DNA of 64,000 nucleotides from Mycolicibacterium sp. J2 (GTDB lineage: Bacteria > Actinomycetota > Actinomycetes > Mycobacteriales > Mycobacteriaceae). The stretch lies in assembly GCF_026240945.1 (NCBI RefSeq), contig NZ_JAPFPY010000005.1, forward strand, positions 1 through 64,000, given 5' to 3'. Made by a program: the position numbers and the translations under genes. The notes below the pieces were generated by a model that was not told where the DNA came from, made no database searches, and was given only the letters and a program-made list of their open reading frames with translations. Positions 1 through 7,261 of this stretch are shown here, one piece after another (the first letter of the stretch is position 1; each line of letters opens with the position of its first letter).

Positions 1-9
1 CCTCGATCC
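1..9 (+). repeat. Left terminal inverted repeat of the IS1380 element
   Basis: CCTCGATCC is the exact reverse complement of the right terminus. It sits on the very first base of the window. Confidence 0.7.
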
Positions 10-120
10 ACTGATGAATTGGCTGTTCAGTGGGTGTCGGAATGAGGAAAGTGCCCTCTGAGCTGTGATGATGAGTGTTCTCTACGCACTTATCGGCACA
101 ACTTCGGAAAGGCACTTCCG

Positions 121-1524
121 GTGCAAGTGTCCCACAGGTTCACCGCTTCGTCGGCGGTCTTTGATGATGAGCGTCTCGTGTCGTACGCGGGGCTGGTGCC
201 GGTGATGACGCTGGCGACCCAGACCGGGTTGTCGGCGTTGTTGGCCGACAAGGTGGGCATCGCAGCACCGCGGATCAAGTCCGGTGCGGCCAACCCGGCA
301 CCGAAGCTGACGACCGTGATCGCCGGGATGTGTGCCGGCGCCGACAGCATCGATGATCTCGACCTCGTGCGCTCCGGTGGGATGAAGACCCTGTTCGACG
401 ACGTGTACGCTGCCTCGACGCTCGGGACCCTGTTGCGGGAGTTCACTTTCGGGCATGCCCGACAACTCGAGTCAGTCCTTCGTGAGCATTTGGCCGGGCT
501 GTGTGAGCGCGTCCCACTGCTGCCGGGCAGCGATGAGCAGGTGTTTGTCGATATCGACTCGCTGCTGCGGCCGGTCTACGGGCACGCCAAACAGGGCGCT
601 TCCTACGGGCACACCAAGATCGCCGGGAAACAGATCCTGCGCAAGGGCCTCTCACCGCTGATCACCACGGTCAGCACCGCCGCCGCGGCCCCGATGATCG
701 CCGGTGCGCGGTTGCGGGCGGGCAAGACGAACTCCGGTAAGGGCGCAGCCCGGATGATCGCCCAGGCCGTGGCGACCGCCCGCGGCGCCGGGGCCAACGG
801 CGAAATCCTGGTCCGTGGTGACTCGGCCTACGGCAACAGCACCGTCGTGAATGCCTGCCGACGCGCCGGGGCCCGGTTCTCCCTGGTGCTCACCAAATCG
901 GCCACCGTCGCTGCAGCGATCGCGTCGATTCCCGACGATGCCTGGACCCCGGTCAACTACCCCGGCGCAGTCCGCGACCCCGATACCGGAGCCTGGATCT
1001 CCGATGCCGAGGTCGCCGAAACCACCTACACCGCTTTTGGTTCCACCAAGACCCCGATCACGGCACGGTTGATCGTGCGCCGCGTCAAAGACGCCCGCTA
1101 CCCAGACGCCCTGTTCCCGGTGTGGCGGTATCACCCGTTCTTCACCGACACCACCGAACCCGTCGACGCCGCCGACATCACCCACCGCCGCCACGCCATC
1201 ATCGAAACCGTGTTCGCCGACCTCATCGACGGACCCCTGGCCCACATGCCCTCAGGACGCTTCGGCGCGAACTCGGCCTGGATCCTATGCGCCGCGATCG
1301 CCCACAACCTGCTGCGCGCCGCCGGGGTACTCGCCGGAGGTGCCCATGCGGCCGCGCGAGGCGCCACGCTGCGCCGCAAGATCGTCAACATCCCGGCCCG
1401 ACTGGCCCGGCCGCAACGCCGAGCAATCCTGCACCTACCCACCCACTGGCCCTGGGCCCAGCAATGGCTCACCCTGTGGCGCAACACCATCGGCTACAGC
1501 CCACCAATAGCCGCCACCGCCTGA
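121..1524 (+). CDS. IS1380-family transposase
   Basis: A 467-residue cut-and-paste transposase of normal length and with no frameshift. The DDE catalytic triad can be placed at Asp144 (in VFVDIDSLL), Asp234 (in VRGDSAYG) and Glu362 (in HAIIETVFADL, preceded by HRRH). The first half carries the usual variable N-terminal region. The GTG start at 121 has GGAAAGG about 7 bases upstream, itself inside a small GGAA/TTCC hairpin. It is the only gene in the element and no passenger gene is present. With intact coding sequence and both inverted repeats the element is probably still mobile. Confidence 0.92.
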   Translation: MQVSHRFTASSAVFDDERLVSYAGLVPVMTLATQTGLSALLADKVGIAAPRIKSGAANPAPKLTTVIAGMCAGADSIDDLDLVRSGGMKTLFDDVYAASTLGTLLREFTFGHARQLESVLREHLAGLCERVPLLPGSDEQVFVDIDSLLRPVYGHAKQGASYGHTKIAGKQILRKGLSPLITTVSTAAAAPMIAGARLRAGKTNSGKGAARMIAQAVATARGAGANGEILVRGDSAYGNSTVVNACRRAGARFSLVLTKSATVAAAIASIPDDAWTPVNYPGAVRDPDTGAWISDAEVAETTYTAFGSTKTPITARLIVRRVKDARYPDALFPVWRYHPFFTDTTEPVDAADITHRRHAIIETVFADLIDGPLAHMPSGRFGANSAWILCAAIAHNLLRAAGVLAGGAHAAARGATLRRKIVNIPARLARPQRRAILHLPTHWPWAQQWLTLWRNTIGYSPPIAATA

Positions 1525-1649
1525 CCAACCGCCGAAAGGCCCGACCCGAACATCACAGGAAAAGCTGGGTAGACCAGCAACTACCGACTGCCCACGATCT
1601 GGGGCCATGACAAAAATCAGCCCCAAGAACCTCAACAGGGTCGATCCAC

Positions 1650-1658
1650 GGATCGAGG
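1650..1658 (-). repeat. Right terminal inverted repeat of the IS1380 element
   Basis: GGATCGAGG matches the left end in inverted orientation. It is part of the near-palindrome TCGATCCACGGATCGA at 1641-1656. Confidence 0.7.
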
Positions 1659-2202
1659 CTTAGACCGGTATCGCGCCGGACTGCTCGTGGGCATCAGTGA
1701 AGCAGCCTTCTGCCCAGGCATCTCCGCGCCGCCAGCTCAGCCTGCCTAACTCCGGCCGACACCAGCGATTCCGCCTGACGCGCGGAGTTGTTCCCTGTGA
1801 CTGCCGGAGCGTTCTACGAACCAAAGCACTGATGCCCTACCTGTTCTGCGCGAAGCTCATGTGCGTCCCGCTCGAGTGGTGTGGTGTCGGCGCCGGTCCG
1901 CGACCGGGCGGCGGGCTTAATCAGGCTGGGCTGGTGGGGGATTGAGTGGCGCAGGCCTTCCGGCGTGCCAAGTGTCGCCGCCGAATCGGCACCAGATCAA
2001 TGTGCGACCGCTGTCGACCGCAGGCGGCGGCCCGAGGACCACCTCGGCCGCTTCGCCGATCTCCACCGATCACCGTCGACCAGCCACCCGGCACTGGGTA
2101 GCTGCCTGCAAAACCCAGCCGCTGCATCGGGCGCCGGACGGCGCTGGCAAGATTGACTGGCAATTGTTGGCGGCAGTTCCCGAGCAAATTCTGGGAGTGG
2201 CG
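1659..2202. other. Intergenic stretch between the insertion sequence and the diguanylate cyclase
   Basis: About 540 bases with open frames on both strands, but no ribosome-binding site in front of a convincing start, no recognisable protein and a codon pattern unlike the neighbouring genes. It may be sequence cut off from its original context by the insertion. I see no repeat, RNA gene or operator in it. Confidence 0.4.
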
Positions 2203-3270
2203 ATGGCTCGGTGGGGACGCGTGCCGGACCAGTATGACTGGATCAGTGCCTATCTGTACGACCGAGGCCTGCAACTGCTGTGGCGGGTGACGATCTTCAT
2301 CGCCACCGTCTTGCTGGCGGCTTCGACAGCGTTGATGGGGTTCAGCCCCGAGGGACCGGGCAACCGGCTGACAACCGTCATCTGCTTCGTGGCGGCCGGG
2401 GCAGCTGTGGTCGCGGCACTGCCTTTCCTGCTGCACTGGCCAACGCGGCGGCAGTCGATGGCTTTCTCGTTGACCTCGTCAGCGACGATCGCCGCGGCCT
2501 GCTTGTCGTACTCCAACCCTTATGTGGGATTGGTGGGCTGCGCGACGTTCTCGGTGGTCGGGGGGTTCGTCGCCTATTTCCACACTCTGCGGGAGGTCAT
2601 TCTCAACTGCGGGGTGGCCGCGATCTGCGCCGCAGTCCTGGCTGGTCGGGTCGTTGCCGAAACCGGCGACGCCTATCTGGCGGCCGCTGCGCTCGCGGTC
2701 GTGGCTGCGCTCAACGTAAGCCTGCCGTTCGGCATCGAGTCGCTGGTCCGCACCTTGCGCGTCGACCTGCGAAGCTCCGGCCGTGACCCGCTGACCGGAT
2801 TGCACAACCGGCGGTCGTTCCACTACTCGGTGTACGAACTGATGATGCGCCACCACGGGAGCGGTGCCCATCTGATCATCACGATGATCGACCTCGATAA
2901 CTTCAAGCAGCTCAACGATACCCAGGGTCACGCCGCCGGCGACGCCGCGTTGATCGGGGTGAGCGAAGCGCTGGAGAAGAGCTGCCGGCGCTCGGCCGTG
3001 ATCGGACGGGCCGGGGGAGAGGAGTTCCTCGTCGCCGATGTCTTGCGCCAGCCGGTACCGGAGATCCACGCCGAGCAGTTGCGCCAGGCCATCGCCAACC
3101 TTCCGGTATCGGTGACCGCGAGTGTTGGTACTGCCAGCGCACCGATCGACGGTGACGCGGCCACCCCCAGCCTTCAACTCATCGACGACCTGATCCGGGC
3201 CGCTGATGACGCCATGTACCAGGCCAAGCGGGCCGGCGGAAACCAGATCTTTCACAACGGGCAGCGCTGA
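2203..3270 (+). CDS. Membrane-bound GGDEF diguanylate cyclase
   Basis: This 355-residue protein has about six hydrophobic segments between residues 26 and 178, followed by a single GGDEF domain (about 193-350). It would make cyclic di-GMP from two GTP on the cytoplasmic side of the membrane. The active-site loop is GGEEF (271-275), a catalytically competent variant. RDPLTGLHNRRSF (194-206) and the IDLDNFKQLND metal/GTP region (229-239) are intact. The product-inhibition site RxxD, expected nine residues before GGEEF, reads R262-R-S-A265, so its Asp is missing. The frame is open from 1942, but the ATG at 2203 is preferred because GGGAG lies 5 bases upstream and no membrane or domain sequence precedes it. 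The input sensed by the membrane domain is unknown. Confidence 0.87.
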   Translation: MARWGRVPDQYDWISAYLYDRGLQLLWRVTIFIATVLLAASTALMGFSPEGPGNRLTTVICFVAAGAAVVAALPFLLHWPTRRQSMAFSLTSSATIAAACLSYSNPYVGLVGCATFSVVGGFVAYFHTLREVILNCGVAAICAAVLAGRVVAETGDAYLAAAALAVVAALNVSLPFGIESLVRTLRVDLRSSGRDPLTGLHNRRSFHYSVYELMMRHHGSGAHLIITMIDLDNFKQLNDTQGHAAGDAALIGVSEALEKSCRRSAVIGRAGGEEFLVADVLRQPVPEIHAEQLRQAIANLPVSVTASVGTASAPIDGDAATPSLQLIDDLIRAADDAMYQAKRAGGNQIFHNGQR

Positions 3271-3292
3271 TGACCGCTTCGAGCGAAAAAGA

Positions 3293-3415
3293 TCAGGCCA
3301 GCACGGGTCGCCCGACTCGCGGAACGACCAGATTGGCCAACTCGATATCCTCTGCACGGTCCTGATCACTGACCGGCTGCCCATACGCCGGGTCGCCGAT
3401 CAAATCCGCGGTCAC
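3293..3415 (-). CDS. Very small protein (40 residues) translationally coupled to the aldo/keto reductase
   Basis: A GTG start overlaps the stop codon of the upstream reductase gene as GTGA (3412-3415), and the frame runs 40 codons to TGA at 3293. The product is acidic with a hydrophobic tail and contains DLIGDPAYGQP and ELANLVVPRVGRP. It has no signal peptide and no family I recognise. The start-stop overlap and a codon pattern like the neighbours argue that it is translated, but it could be the remnant of a longer gene. Confidence 0.45.
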   Translation of the reverse strand: MTADLIGDPAYGQPVSDQDRAEDIELANLVVPRVGRPVLA

Positions 3416-4284
3416 GCCGCCGCGTCCAGTTGGCGCTTCGTCTCGTCGTCCAGCTCGATGTCACGCACCGCGGTGTTCTCCTCAAGATGCGCCACCGACG
3501 ATGTCCCCGGGATCAGCAGCACGTTTGGCGCCACCGTCAACGTCCACGCCAGTGCGATCTGCGCGGGGGTGCGATCCAACTTCTCGGCCTCGCGCCGGAC
3601 CGCGGGATGTCCGAGCACCGGGTTGTCCGCAGTGAATGCCGAGCCGAGCGGGAAGAACGGGACGAAGGAAATCCCACGCTCGGCGCACAGATCGAGAACC
3701 GGCTGCGCCGAACGGTCGACAAGATTGTAGGCATTCTGCACGGTCACGATGTCGGTGCGGTCGAGCGCGATACGCAGATGCTCCTCCGAGATGCTGCTCA
3801 ACCCGATACCCCCGATCAGCCCCTCGTCGCGAGCGGCGATCATCGCGGTCAGCTGGCGGTCGAACAGCTCCCGGTCCACCGGGCCCACGGCACTGGGATC
3901 ACCGGAGTGGATGCGTAGGTTCACCGCCGCCAATCGGTCGACGCCCAGCGTGGTCAGGTTCTCCTCGATATCGGCCCGCAACTCATCGGGCTCTTGCGCG
4001 GCGACCCAGTTCGCGTTGCCGTCGCGGCGGGCGCCGACCTTGCTGACCAGGGCCAGGTTATCGGGATAGGGGTGCAGTGCCTCCCGGATCAGCTCATTGG
4101 CCACCCGTGGACCGTAAAACTGGGCGGTGTCGATGTGGTTGATGCCGAGTTCGATCACCCGCCTCAGGACGGCGATTGCCTGCTCGTGGTCGCGCGGTGG
4201 CCCGAAGACCCCCGGACCGGGGAGCTGCATGGCGCCGAATCCGACGCGACCGACGGTGTGGGTGCCGAGCGAGAAGCTGTCCAT
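3412..4284 (-). CDS. Aldo/keto reductase
   Basis: A 290-residue (alpha/beta)8-barrel NADPH-dependent oxidoreductase that would reduce an aldehyde or ketone, substrate unknown. The catalytic residues are visible: Asp52 and Tyr57 in HIDTAQFYG, Lys82 in VSKVGARR, and a probable His126 in NLRIHSGD. The C-terminal part has the nucleotide-binding LIPGTSS segment. The length is usual for the short AKR subgroup found in actinobacteria. It is transcribed away from the LLM oxidoreductase at 4543 and shares its message with the 40-residue ORF at 3293-3415. Confidence 0.88.
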   Translation of the reverse strand: MDSFSLGTHTVGRVGFGAMQLPGPGVFGPPRDHEQAIAVLRRVIELGINHIDTAQFYGPRVANELIREALHPYPDNLALVSKVGARRDGNANWVAAQEPDELRADIEENLTTLGVDRLAAVNLRIHSGDPSAVGPVDRELFDRQLTAMIAARDEGLIGGIGLSSISEEHLRIALDRTDIVTVQNAYNLVDRSAQPVLDLCAERGISFVPFFPLGSAFTADNPVLGHPAVRREAEKLDRTPAQIALAWTLTVAPNVLLIPGTSSVAHLEENTAVRDIELDDETKRQLDAAA

Positions 4285-4475
4285 GCTTCCTACTTACCTC
4301 CCGTCGCGCCGGTTTGTTCCACATTGAGAGGTTTAATGTGCGAGCGTGTCCCCGCGGAGGATCTCGGTGTCGGTCAGGCGGCGGACGCGGCAGGCATGCC
4401 GCACATCTGACATGACCAGGCTAACAACCACTTTCGCGCCAAACAGAGAATAATGTGCCGCGCGCACTACATGGT

Positions 4476-4505
4476 TTGGGTGGTCGGCCGGCTCTCTCCT
4501 ACGAT
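4476..4505 (+). promoter_or_regulatory. Candidate promoter of the LLM oxidoreductase
   Basis: TTGGGT at 4476-4481 and TACGAT at 4500-4505 are separated by 18 bases and lie about 40 bases before the start codon at 4543. They fit a housekeeping sigma factor with a short leader carrying the ribosome-binding site. This is pattern reading only. Confidence 0.35.
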
Positions 4506-4542
4506 TTACTCATCCGTGTCGGACCCATGTCAGGAGGGATTG

Positions 4543-5433
4543 ATGGGCGCCGAGCCCGCAAACACCCGGTTGGGAATCGTCTACCGGCCGCAGATTGCTC
4601 CCGAGCATCTGGCGGCCGCGGCCAGGGCGGCAGATCTGGCCGGCGTCGACGAAATGTGGCTGTGGGAGGACTGTTTCCTGGCGGGAGGCATCTCCGCTGC
4701 GGCGATTGCTTTGTCGCACAGCGAGAATCTGACCGTCGGAGTTGGTGTACTACCGGTCCCGATGCGCAATGTGGTGGTGACCGCCATGGAGGTCGCGACA
4801 CTGGCTCGGGCTTTTCCCGGCCGCGTCCGCATCGGCTTGGGTCACGGCGTGCAGGAATGGATGGGCCAGATCGGGGAACGGGTGGATTCTCCGATGACGC
4901 TGCTGCGCGAGTATCTGACGTGCCTGTCCGCCCTGTTGCGTGGTGAGCGGGTCACCTTTCACGGACGCTACGTCAATCTCGATGGGGTGGCGCTGGACTG
5001 GCCGCCGCCGCAGGTTACCGAGGTGCTGGCCGCCGCGATGGGCCCGAAGACGCTGCGGTTGAGCGGCGAACTGGCGGGAGGCACGGTGCTGGCCGGTGGC
5101 ACGACGCCCGAGGGTGTCCGGGCCGCGCTGGCCCATATCCGGGCCGGCGGCGAATTGCGCACCGAGCCCGCCGCACATTCGGTGGTGACCTACGTGCTGT
5201 GTGCCACCGGGCCGACCGCGCAGGCCGATCTGGCCGCCGACATCCGGTTCTGGGAGCTCGACCCGAATCAGGACGTCGGACTGGCGGGCGACGCCGACGA
5301 GGTGGCGGCCGGCGTCGGCCGGTGGGTTGCCGCCGGCGTGGACACCGTGGTGCTGCAACCGAGCGCCGATGCGGACGTGCAGGAGTTTGCGCGATTCGTC
5401 GGAAGGGACGTGCGGGCGGCGCTGACGCGCTGA
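4543..5433 (+). CDS. LLM-class flavin- or F420-dependent oxidoreductase
   Basis: A 296-residue TIM-barrel oxidoreductase of the luciferase-like superfamily. The N-terminal strand (TRLGIVYRP), the segment LTVGVGVLPVPMRNVVVTAMEVATL and RVRIGLGHGVQEWMGQIG are typical of the mycobacterial F420-dependent members, so F420 is more likely than FMN, although the sequence does not prove it. The start is the ATG at 4543, directed by AGGAGGG at 4532-4538; the frame is open from 4453. The gene stops 3 bases before the convergent TetR gene ends. Substrate unknown. Confidence 0.83.
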   Translation: MGAEPANTRLGIVYRPQIAPEHLAAAARAADLAGVDEMWLWEDCFLAGGISAAAIALSHSENLTVGVGVLPVPMRNVVVTAMEVATLARAFPGRVRIGLGHGVQEWMGQIGERVDSPMTLLREYLTCLSALLRGERVTFHGRYVNLDGVALDWPPPQVTEVLAAAMGPKTLRLSGELAGGTVLAGGTTPEGVRAALAHIRAGGELRTEPAAHSVVTYVLCATGPTAQADLAADIRFWELDPNQDVGLAGDADEVAAGVGRWVAAGVDTVVLQPSADADVQEFARFVGRDVRAALTR

Positions 5434-5435
5434 CG

Positions 5436-5993
5436 TTACGGGGTGCGACCGATGCCGACGATCCGGTCGATGACAGCAAGCAGTTCGTCATCGCCGGTGG
5501 ACGGCACGGGCTTTCCCGCGACCGCGCGGGACAGGGCGCTGTAGTACCGGCCATCACCGATGAGCTTGATGGCCCGCGCCAGTGCCAGATCGCCCAACGC
5601 GGCATGCAGGACGGCCAGCCAATTACCGGACGCCTCCTCGATGGCGGTGCGGGCCTGCGCATTACCGGCCTGCTGCAGCCGGGACACCGCGACCAGTACC
5701 CGGTCCAGTGGTGTGCCCTCGTATCGCGACGTCCGGACGTAGTACCGTGCGGGACCCTCTTCGGCGCTGCGCATCTGATCGAGGTCCACGGCGGCGAGGG
5801 AGCGCAGTCGCTCACACAAGGCGTTGCTCAGCTCCTCTTTCGCAGGAAAGTGGTACAACAGGCCGCCTTTGGATACACCGGCTTTGGCCGCGACGGCGTC
5901 CAGAGTGGCGTACCGCTCGCCCTCGACGGCGAGCAACTCCTCATACGCGTCGAGGATGCGGTCGCGTGCCGAGTTCATCGGCAGAGCGTACAT
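5436..5993 (-). CDS. TetR-family repressor, probable regulator of the divergent MFS transporter
   Basis: This 185-residue protein has an N-terminal helix-turn-helix (YATLDAVAAKAGVSKGGLLYHFPAKEEL, about 28-55) and a C-terminal ligand domain. It is transcribed divergently from the transporter at 6037, and a 26-bp palindrome lies between them, the usual layout for an efflux pump repressed by its own TetR. ATG 5993 is taken as the start; ATG 5978 (MNSARDR) is possible. Neither has a strong ribosome-binding site, and TACAGT inside the operator would start the transcript only a few bases before the ATG, so the message may be nearly leaderless. Confidence 0.85.
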   Translation of the reverse strand: MYALPMNSARDRILDAYEELLAVEGERYATLDAVAAKAGVSKGGLLYHFPAKEELSNALCERLRSLAAVDLDQMRSAEEGPARYYVRTSRYEGTPLDRVLVAVSRLQQAGNAQARTAIEEASGNWLAVLHAALGDLALARAIKLIGDGRYYSALSRAVAGKPVPSTGDDELLAVIDRIVGIGRTP

Positions 5994-6004
5994 TCTCGCT
6001 TTCG

Positions 6005-6030
6005 AACTGTACCGTCTGGACGGTACAGTT
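6005..6030. promoter_or_regulatory. TetR operator with promoter elements inside both arms
   Basis: A perfect 12-bp inverted repeat, AACTGTACCGTC and GACGGTACAGTT, is separated by only TG. It lies between the divergent TetR and MFS genes. Each arm carries TACAGT pointing outwards, correctly placed as the -10 box of each gene, so repressor bound here would block both promoters at once. Confidence 0.8.
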
Positions 6031-6036
6031 CCGGGA

Positions 6037-7236
6037 GTGAAAGTCTATGCAGGGCTGTTGCGCGTCCCGGGGGTGCTGACGCTGGTGGCATCGCAGACCT
6101 TCGCGCGGCTGCCGCTGGGCATGCTGTCCCTGGCCGTCCTGCTACACGTCCAGGCCAAGACCGGCTCGTATGCGCTGGCCGGCGCTGTGGTGGCGTGCGT
6201 CAGCATCGGTGAGGCGCTCGCCATGCCACTGACCGCGCGGATTGCCGGCAAGCTCGGCCGCGCAACGACGTTGATGGCCGCTGCCATGGTGAACGGCTGC
6301 GCCTTGGTCGCTCTTTCCCTCGCGGGTTCGGCACCGGTGGCGCAGCTGCTGTTGGGGGTGGCGATCGGTGCCTCGGTGCCGCCGCTGGCGCCGGTGGTCC
6401 GCGCGCTCTACCCCTACGTCGTGTCCGGGCCGAGCCTGCGGGCATTGTTCGCGCTCGACACCACGGCACAGGAGGTGTGCTGGGTGGTCGGACCGCTGGT
6501 CGCCACCATGCTGGCCTCGACCCTGTCGACGGCGCTGCCCCTGGTGGTGGCCGGAGCTGTCACGGTGGTGGGCACCGCATGGTTCCTCTTCAGCGCCCGC
6601 CACGTGCGGCCGGCGCCGCGGCGCAGCAGTGCCGCCTTCGGCCGGATCCTGGGCAACGGCGCCGTCGCGCTGGCCATCGCGGCCAGCCTGCCGTTGATCG
6701 CGTCCTTCACCGCCCTGGAGGTCGGTGTGGTCGCGCGTTACGGCACGGGCAGCCTCATGACCGGTGCGGCGATCGCTGTGGCCAGCCTCGGCTCGCTGGT
6801 CGGCGGAATCATGTTCGGGCACCGCCGATTCGGTGTGCGTGGCCTGGCCGCCGCCCTGGCAACCGTTGCCGCCGGCACCGCCCTGTTCGGCGTCGTCGGA
6901 CAGCACGGGCTGCAGTTGGCGGTGCTGTTCGCCTCCGGGCTGGGATTCGCTCCGGCCCTCGCCACGCTGTATCTGATGGTGTCGCGCGCCGTCGACGAGA
7001 ACGCCTCTGCCGAGGCGTTCGGCTGGCTCAACAGCGGGGCACTGGCCGGCGGGGCGATCGGAACGGCGACTGCGGGCGTGGTGACCGACGCCCACGGCTT
7101 CGCCGGCGCTGTCGTGGTGTCGGTTGTCCTGGCGGCCGTGGCCGCGCTCAGCCCGCTGGTGGCTCGCGCCCGGGGGCCGGTGCGAGGACTCGGCGACACC
7201 GCGCACGAGGACGAATTGGCCTCGTGCGCCGCGTGA
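6037..7236 (+). CDS. Major facilitator superfamily transporter, probable drug or metabolite exporter
   Basis: About 399 residues with roughly twelve hydrophobic segments. The sequence between segments 2 and 3 (AMPLTARIAGKLGRATTLM) matches the MFS signature loop. The resemblance is to putative mycobacterial efflux MFS proteins, and a divergent TetR gene supports a role in export of a toxic ligand. The GTG at 6037 lies 7 bases after the end of the TACAGT -10 box in the operator, so the transcript probably starts at or next to the start codon (leaderless); there is no spaced ribosome-binding site. The frame is open from 5824, but that part overlaps the operator and the TetR gene. Confidence 0.83.
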   Translation: MKVYAGLLRVPGVLTLVASQTFARLPLGMLSLAVLLHVQAKTGSYALAGAVVACVSIGEALAMPLTARIAGKLGRATTLMAAAMVNGCALVALSLAGSAPVAQLLLGVAIGASVPPLAPVVRALYPYVVSGPSLRALFALDTTAQEVCWVVGPLVATMLASTLSTALPLVVAGAVTVVGTAWFLFSARHVRPAPRRSSAAFGRILGNGAVALAIAASLPLIASFTALEVGVVARYGTGSLMTGAAIAVASLGSLVGGIMFGHRRFGVRGLAAALATVAAGTALFGVVGQHGLQLAVLFASGLGFAPALATLYLMVSRAVDENASAEAFGWLNSGALAGGAIGTATAGVVTDAHGFAGAVVVSVVLAAVAALSPLVARARGPVRGLGDTAHEDELASCAA

Positions 7237-7261
7237 CGCGGCGAGTGCAGCCGCGAACCGC

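Larger units (their letters stand above)
1..1658 (+). mobile_element. IS1380-family insertion sequence, apparently complete
   Basis: The element has one intact DDE transposase gene between short terminal inverted repeats. CCTCGATCC at 1-9 is matched by GGATCGAGG at 1650-1658, and a further GAT matches inside. Both ends also carry small dyads (CCACTGA at 8-14 with TCAGTGG at 27-33; TCGATCC with GGATCGA at 1641-1656) that could fold if the element is read through. IS1380 elements usually make a 4-bp target duplication. The right flank begins CTTA, but the left flank lies outside the window, so this cannot be checked. The size of about 1.66 kb is normal for the family. Confidence 0.85.

Noticed and set aside
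1942..2202. N-terminal extension of the diguanylate cyclase
   Set aside because: The added 87 residues are Pro/Arg/His-rich without domain features, and a good ribosome-binding site precedes the ATG at 2203.
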